10,903 bases of DNA from Gyrodactylus bullatarudis. Lineage: Eukaryota; Platyhelminthes; Monogenea; Gyrodactylidea; Gyrodactylidae. A program made the position numbers and the translations under genes. The stretch covers positions 195,946 through 206,848 of the forward strand of contig SSNU01000088.1 of the NCBI GenBank assembly GCA_012064415.1, in the 5' to 3' direction. Of this stretch, positions 7,864-10,903 are shown piece after piece (positions within the stretch are counted from its first letter, which is position 1; each line of letters starts with the position of its first letter). The notes beneath the pieces were generated by a model. That model was not told where the DNA came from and ran no database searches. It saw only the letters and a list, made by a program, of their open reading frames with translations.

Positions 7864-9918
7864 ATGTCAGAGGCTCACTTTGACAACGTTTCTCAAGTGC
7901 TTCTCGGTCAGATATGTCCTGGACGTCTTCGATTACGTCAAAATGATTTTGTTTTCAAAAACTCTAAAACTAATAAATCTGACCATTTTTTAAGAGACCA
8001 AATCAAAGAAGCAGTTTGGGTGCCTAGAGCTCTAGGCAATGCTCTCAGATTAAAAAACCACAAGGGAGAAATTTATAAATATGATGGATTTAGTGACAAT
8101 GATACTGAAAAGGTCAATAGTTTCTTCAAACTCCATTTTGGTGTTGATATTGGAAAGATGGATGTCTTTGTTAAAGGATTCAATTGGGGTGATGTTGATT
8201 TTGACGAAAACGTTTTGCAGATGAAAAATAAAGATGCCCTCATGTTTGAATTGCCCATGGAGCATTTGTATAACGCTTCTAGTCAAAAGGATGAAATTAT
8301 TTTGGAAATTAATCAAAATGACGACGCTGACATCTGTCTTTCTGAAATTCGTTTCCACGTCCCAACTACAGAGGGAGATGAAGAACTACAGTTTGAAAAA
8401 TTGTTTAGCAAAATCAAGGAAAAGGCAGGTATTCTGGATAATGTTGGAGACAGTATTGTTCAATTCTCTGAGCTTCATTGTTTGCAGCCTCGTGGAAGAT
8501 ACGATTTCAAATTCTACAAAACATTTATCCATATGCATGGTAAATCTTATGATTACAAGATTCCTAGAGCCTCTTGTATGCGTCTTATCGTCTTACCACA
8601 CCCGACTGAACGAAAAGTTTTCGTCACTCTTAATGTTCAACCTCCGTTAAAGCATGGTATGACCAATTATCACTTCCTCATCATTCTTTGTGATAAGGAT
8701 TCAATGTTTGAGGCTGAACTCAACTTGGAGCAGCCATATCTTAAGGAACATTTTGGAGCAGATGCTGATGAAAACATATCTGGTGCTGAACATGAGGTTC
8801 TCTCAAAACTTTTACATTCCCTTTATCGAATCAAAGTTTCAACTCCAAGTAGCTACAAAACTTCTGAAGGATTCAATTCCATCTCATGCACATACAAGAC
8901 TTCATCAGGCCTTCTCTATCCACTTGAGAGAGCGTTTATATTTGTGCCAAAACCAACACCTTTTATACGATTCGAAGAAATCACATCAGTTCAATTTGTT
9001 CGTGGTACGTATATTGCCAAGTCTTTTGATTTTACCATTCAAACCAAAGCTGGTGTTGAATACAATTTCTCTTCAATCGATAAGAAGGACTATGATTCCA
9101 TATTCAACTTTGTCACTGCCAAGAATATTCGTGTTGTAAAGTCTGATGATAAGGCTGTGGTAGCCGAAGACAGTCGCAATGAAGACTGGTCCAGTTCTGA
9201 CGAATCTCATGATGCCTACTTGCAAAAAGTCAAGAAAGAAGGCAAGGAATATGGAGGGGCCGGAGAGGATGATGATGACGAGAGTGATGACCAAGATTTT
9301 GCTCCACCTGGAGAGTCTCAATCTGAGGTTTCTGATGAATACAACAGCAATGTCAGTTCTACAGGATCTGAAGACGAAGGCAAAAAATCGGGCTCCGATA
9401 ACGATGACGGCGAAGAGGAAGAAGAGAAGGTGAAACCGAAGAAAATAAAGAAAGAACCTAAACCAAAGCCAGCGGCTTCTTCTACTGAACCAAAGAAAAA
9501 AGCCTCAAAGAAAGATCGAGATCCAAATATACCAACACGTCCACCCACAGCCTACATTCTATGGTTCAATACAAACAGAGCCAAGATTACAGAAATGTTA
9601 CCAGCCGGAAGTGGTATTCCTGAAGTTGGCAAAAAGGCCGGTGAATTGTGGAAAAAGTTGGAAGGGGAAGAAAAGAATGAATTCCTCGAGAAGGCGCAAC
9701 GTCTCAAGGCTGAGTATGATGAGGCCATGAAAAAATATGTCGAGGAACATGGTCCGATTGAGAAGAAAACCAAAGCTCCTGCCAAGAAGTCTTCAAAACC
9801 TAGTTCAAGTCCTAAGAAGAAGATCGCCTCGTCATCATCAGTGCCATCTTCAGATCCCAATAAACACAAGAGTAAAGAGTTTATTGAAGAAGATGATTCT
9901 CTATCAGATCTTGATTAA
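7864..9918 (+). CDS. SSRP1: FACT complex subunit SSRP1 (HMG-box histone chaperone), complete, single exon
   Basis: SSRP1 pairs with SPT16 to form FACT, a nuclear chaperone that loosens and rebuilds nucleosomes (H2A-H2B handling) during transcription, replication and repair. The 684-residue frame shows the family order. Residues 1 to about 100 are the N-terminal SSRP1/POB3 domain that binds SPT16 (GRLRLRQNDFVFKNSKT, then VKGFNWG). The tandem PH-like middle region spans about 105-435, with PRGRYDFKFY at 209, HGKSYDYKIP, LYPLERAFIF and RFEEITSVQF at 369. An acidic/serine-rich stretch covers about 437-520, a lysine-rich linker 522-553, and one HMG box about 554-625 (RPPTAYILWF, then GELWKKL and YDEAMKKY). 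The basic Ser/Lys tail ends in an acidic cap, EEDDSLSDLD. Length is close to the roughly 710-720 residues of the human and fly proteins. The ATG gives the short MSE leader expected for the family, although the base at -3 is T, a weak Kozak context. No intron interrupts it. It lies 120 bp from the divergent RRM gene. Identity is very secure. Confidence 0.97.
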   Translation: MSEAHFDNVSQVLLGQICPGRLRLRQNDFVFKNSKTNKSDHFLRDQIKEAVWVPRALGNALRLKNHKGEIYKYDGFSDNDTEKVNSFFKLHFGVDIGKMDVFVKGFNWGDVDFDENVLQMKNKDALMFELPMEHLYNASSQKDEIILEINQNDDADICLSEIRFHVPTTEGDEELQFEKLFSKIKEKAGILDNVGDSIVQFSELHCLQPRGRYDFKFYKTFIHMHGKSYDYKIPRASCMRLIVLPHPTERKVFVTLNVQPPLKHGMTNYHFLIILCDKDSMFEAELNLEQPYLKEHFGADADENISGAEHEVLSKLLHSLYRIKVSTPSSYKTSEGFNSISCTYKTSSGLLYPLERAFIFVPKPTPFIRFEEITSVQFVRGTYIAKSFDFTIQTKAGVEYNFSSIDKKDYDSIFNFVTAKNIRVVKSDDKAVVAEDSRNEDWSSSDESHDAYLQKVKKEGKEYGGAGEDDDDESDDQDFAPPGESQSEVSDEYNSNVSSTGSEDEGKKSGSDNDDGEEEEEKVKPKKIKKEPKPKPAASSTEPKKKASKKDRDPNIPTRPPTAYILWFNTNRAKITEMLPAGSGIPEVGKKAGELWKKLEGEEKNEFLEKAQRLKAEYDEAMKKYVEEHGPIEKKTKAPAKKSSKPSSSPKKKIASSSSVPSSDPNKHKSKEFIEEDDSLSDLD

Positions 9919-9972
9919 TTCCAATACAAATTATTATTTTATAAACAATGAAATATCTGCATTTTACAAAAA

Positions 9973-9978
9973 AATAAA
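9973..9978 (+). terminator. Poly(A) signal AATAAA of SSRP1
   Basis: A canonical AATAAA lies 55 bp after the SSRP1 stop codon, within an A-rich stretch and followed by a T/A-rich segment. It would give a very short 3' UTR of about 70-80 nt. It is the first canonical hexamer after the stop. Confidence 0.7.
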
Positions 9979-10594
9979 ACTTTGATACCAAATTTCTTGA
10001 TAATCTCCCAATGCAAATTTATATAGGATTGAGAAAATTATCATTCCTTAAATCATTCGATAAAATTTCAAACGATTTTCACAACGATGACGTAATGTAA
10101 ACACATCTTGTAGAGAGACCCCTTTCTTTCAAAAAGGTTGAGGAGAAAGTGCTAAAAACGTTTAGTGTAAATTCAAAATTTCATCAAATTTAACCAGAAA
10201 TTAATCCATCAGCCCTAAAATCTCTCAAATCTCAAATAAATTTATTATGTTTTCATCATAATACTCATGAGTAAACCGTTGATTTTATTTTGTGCGTCGG
10301 GTTTTCCAGTCATACATTTTTTAGAGAGTTTAGTGTAGCTAAAATTAAAAAAAAATATTTCAACTCGAAATAATCTTCCTGGTTCTAGATTATTTTGATG
10401 AGTTTATTTAGGTAAACTACAATCGTAGGCTCAATGTTAAAATTGACTGATATATTAAAAAAAATACTATCAAACTACTTAAAAGTATAATCACGAAACT
10501 ATTAAAATTATTAAGTGATAACAATTAGTACTTAAATATGAAAACCATTGATTTGAGAAAATTCTGGAAAATTCTAATAAAGCGTCGCTTAATG
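9979..10594. other. AT-rich spacer between SSRP1 and the transposase relic
   Basis: There are no open frames of note. The spacer holds the dispersed repeat copy at 10295-10337 and the short related match at 10160-10169. Part of it may be the 3' flank of the transposon, since the transposase stop lies at 10595 and its terminal repeat must lie at lower coordinates if it is preserved. Confidence 0.5.
10295..10337 (+). repeat. Dispersed repeat, copy 2, near the transposase relic
   Basis: This is the second copy of the repeat at 740-782. It begins about 260 bp beyond the transposase stop codon, on the side where that element's terminal repeat should lie. It contains CAGTCATACATTTTTTAG, and pogo/Tigger ends commonly begin CAG, so it is a candidate terminus. 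I did not see the TA duplication expected at such an end. A shorter match, GTTTAGTGTA, recurs at 10160-10169. Confidence 0.55.
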
Positions 10595-10903
10595 TTAACA
10601 CTTTAAAGGCACGTACCACTTAAGTAACTCAATTTTATTCATCCAAAGCTCAGAAAACATTTCGTCTACCACCAAACCTATTAGTAATACAGTCAGTATT
10701 CCAATTTGCCGGTCAATTTTTATCAAGCCTCTAGAATGTCGGAAGCAGTTTCGAATTGTAGAAACTGTAACATCATTCCATGCTTCTCTGCTATGCTCGA
10801 GAGCACTAGCCAGTGTAATTTCCTCAGTCAGACTATAGTCAAGGGAGATGCTTTTGTACTTGTCTTTAAACGACTTGATTATTCCTTGATCGAGTGGCTG
10901 TAT
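10595..10903 (-). mobile_element. C-terminal part of a Tigger/pogo-type (DDE) transposase, cut by the window end
   Basis: Reading the minus strand from the window edge, one frame stays open for 102 codons to TAA at 10597-10595. It begins IQPLDQGIIKSFKDKYKS and later has EAWNDVTVSTIRNCFRHS. The QPLDQGII-SFK block and the following W-x2-V-x4-I-x-NCF block are hallmarks of the end of the DDE domain in Tigger/pogo and Jerky-family proteins of the Tc1/mariner superfamily. The catalytic acidic residues and the N-terminal HTH domains would lie beyond 10903. No stop or frameshift is present in this part, so the copy may be recent. Whether it is intact or domesticated cannot be told here. It has no methionine start because the N-terminal part lies outside the window. 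Confidence 0.85.

Noticed and set aside
8050..9869. Several frames on both strands inside SSRP1 (for example 8234-8650, 8690-9139, 9318-9548, 9552-9869)
   Set aside because: They are off-frame or antisense shadows of a coding sequence whose every domain matches SSRP1.

Overview
The window is AT-rich eukaryotic nuclear DNA, most likely from an invertebrate animal. Three observations support this: spliced genes with GT-AG introns, a full-length metazoan-type SSRP1 (FACT complex) gene, and an hnRNP C/RALY-type RNA-binding protein gene. Abundant small inverted repeats, short introns and a Tigger-type transposase relic fit an arthropod such as a copepod crustacean. The species call is inference and cannot be proved from this window.

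Layout. Positions 1-3212 hold no recognisable gene. They contain AT-rich spacer with repeat debris: a nested inverted repeat (814-913), a solitary repeat end (941-960), a copy of a dispersed repeat (740-782), an AAT microsatellite (3118-3153) and likely poly(A) signals of the next gene (2742-2768). Positions 3213-7743 on the minus strand are a six-exon gene. I reconstructed it from open frames, splice sites and phase continuity: 1638 nt, 545 residues. It encodes an N-terminal RRM closely resembling hnRNP C/RALY, then a long polar linker, two C2H2/C2HC zinc fingers, and a C-terminal half with basic clusters and an acidic run. Its fifth intron carries a nearly perfect 320-bp foldback (4113-4432). 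Its third intron (1568 bp) holds a possible coding relic. Positions 7744-7863 are a 120-bp spacer, probably a shared bidirectional promoter. Positions 7864-9918 on the plus strand are a single-exon SSRP1 gene (684 residues), followed by a poly(A) signal. Positions 9919-10594 are AT-rich spacer with a second copy of the dispersed repeat. Positions 10595-10903 on the minus strand are the C-terminal end of a Tigger/pogo transposase that runs off the window.

The two host genes are head to head. One encodes a histone chaperone subunit used in transcription and replication through chromatin; the other encodes a probable nuclear pre-mRNA-binding protein. Shared promoter use would fit two housekeeping nuclear genes, but this is inferred from spacing alone. 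No CRISPR array, rRNA or tRNA was recognised.
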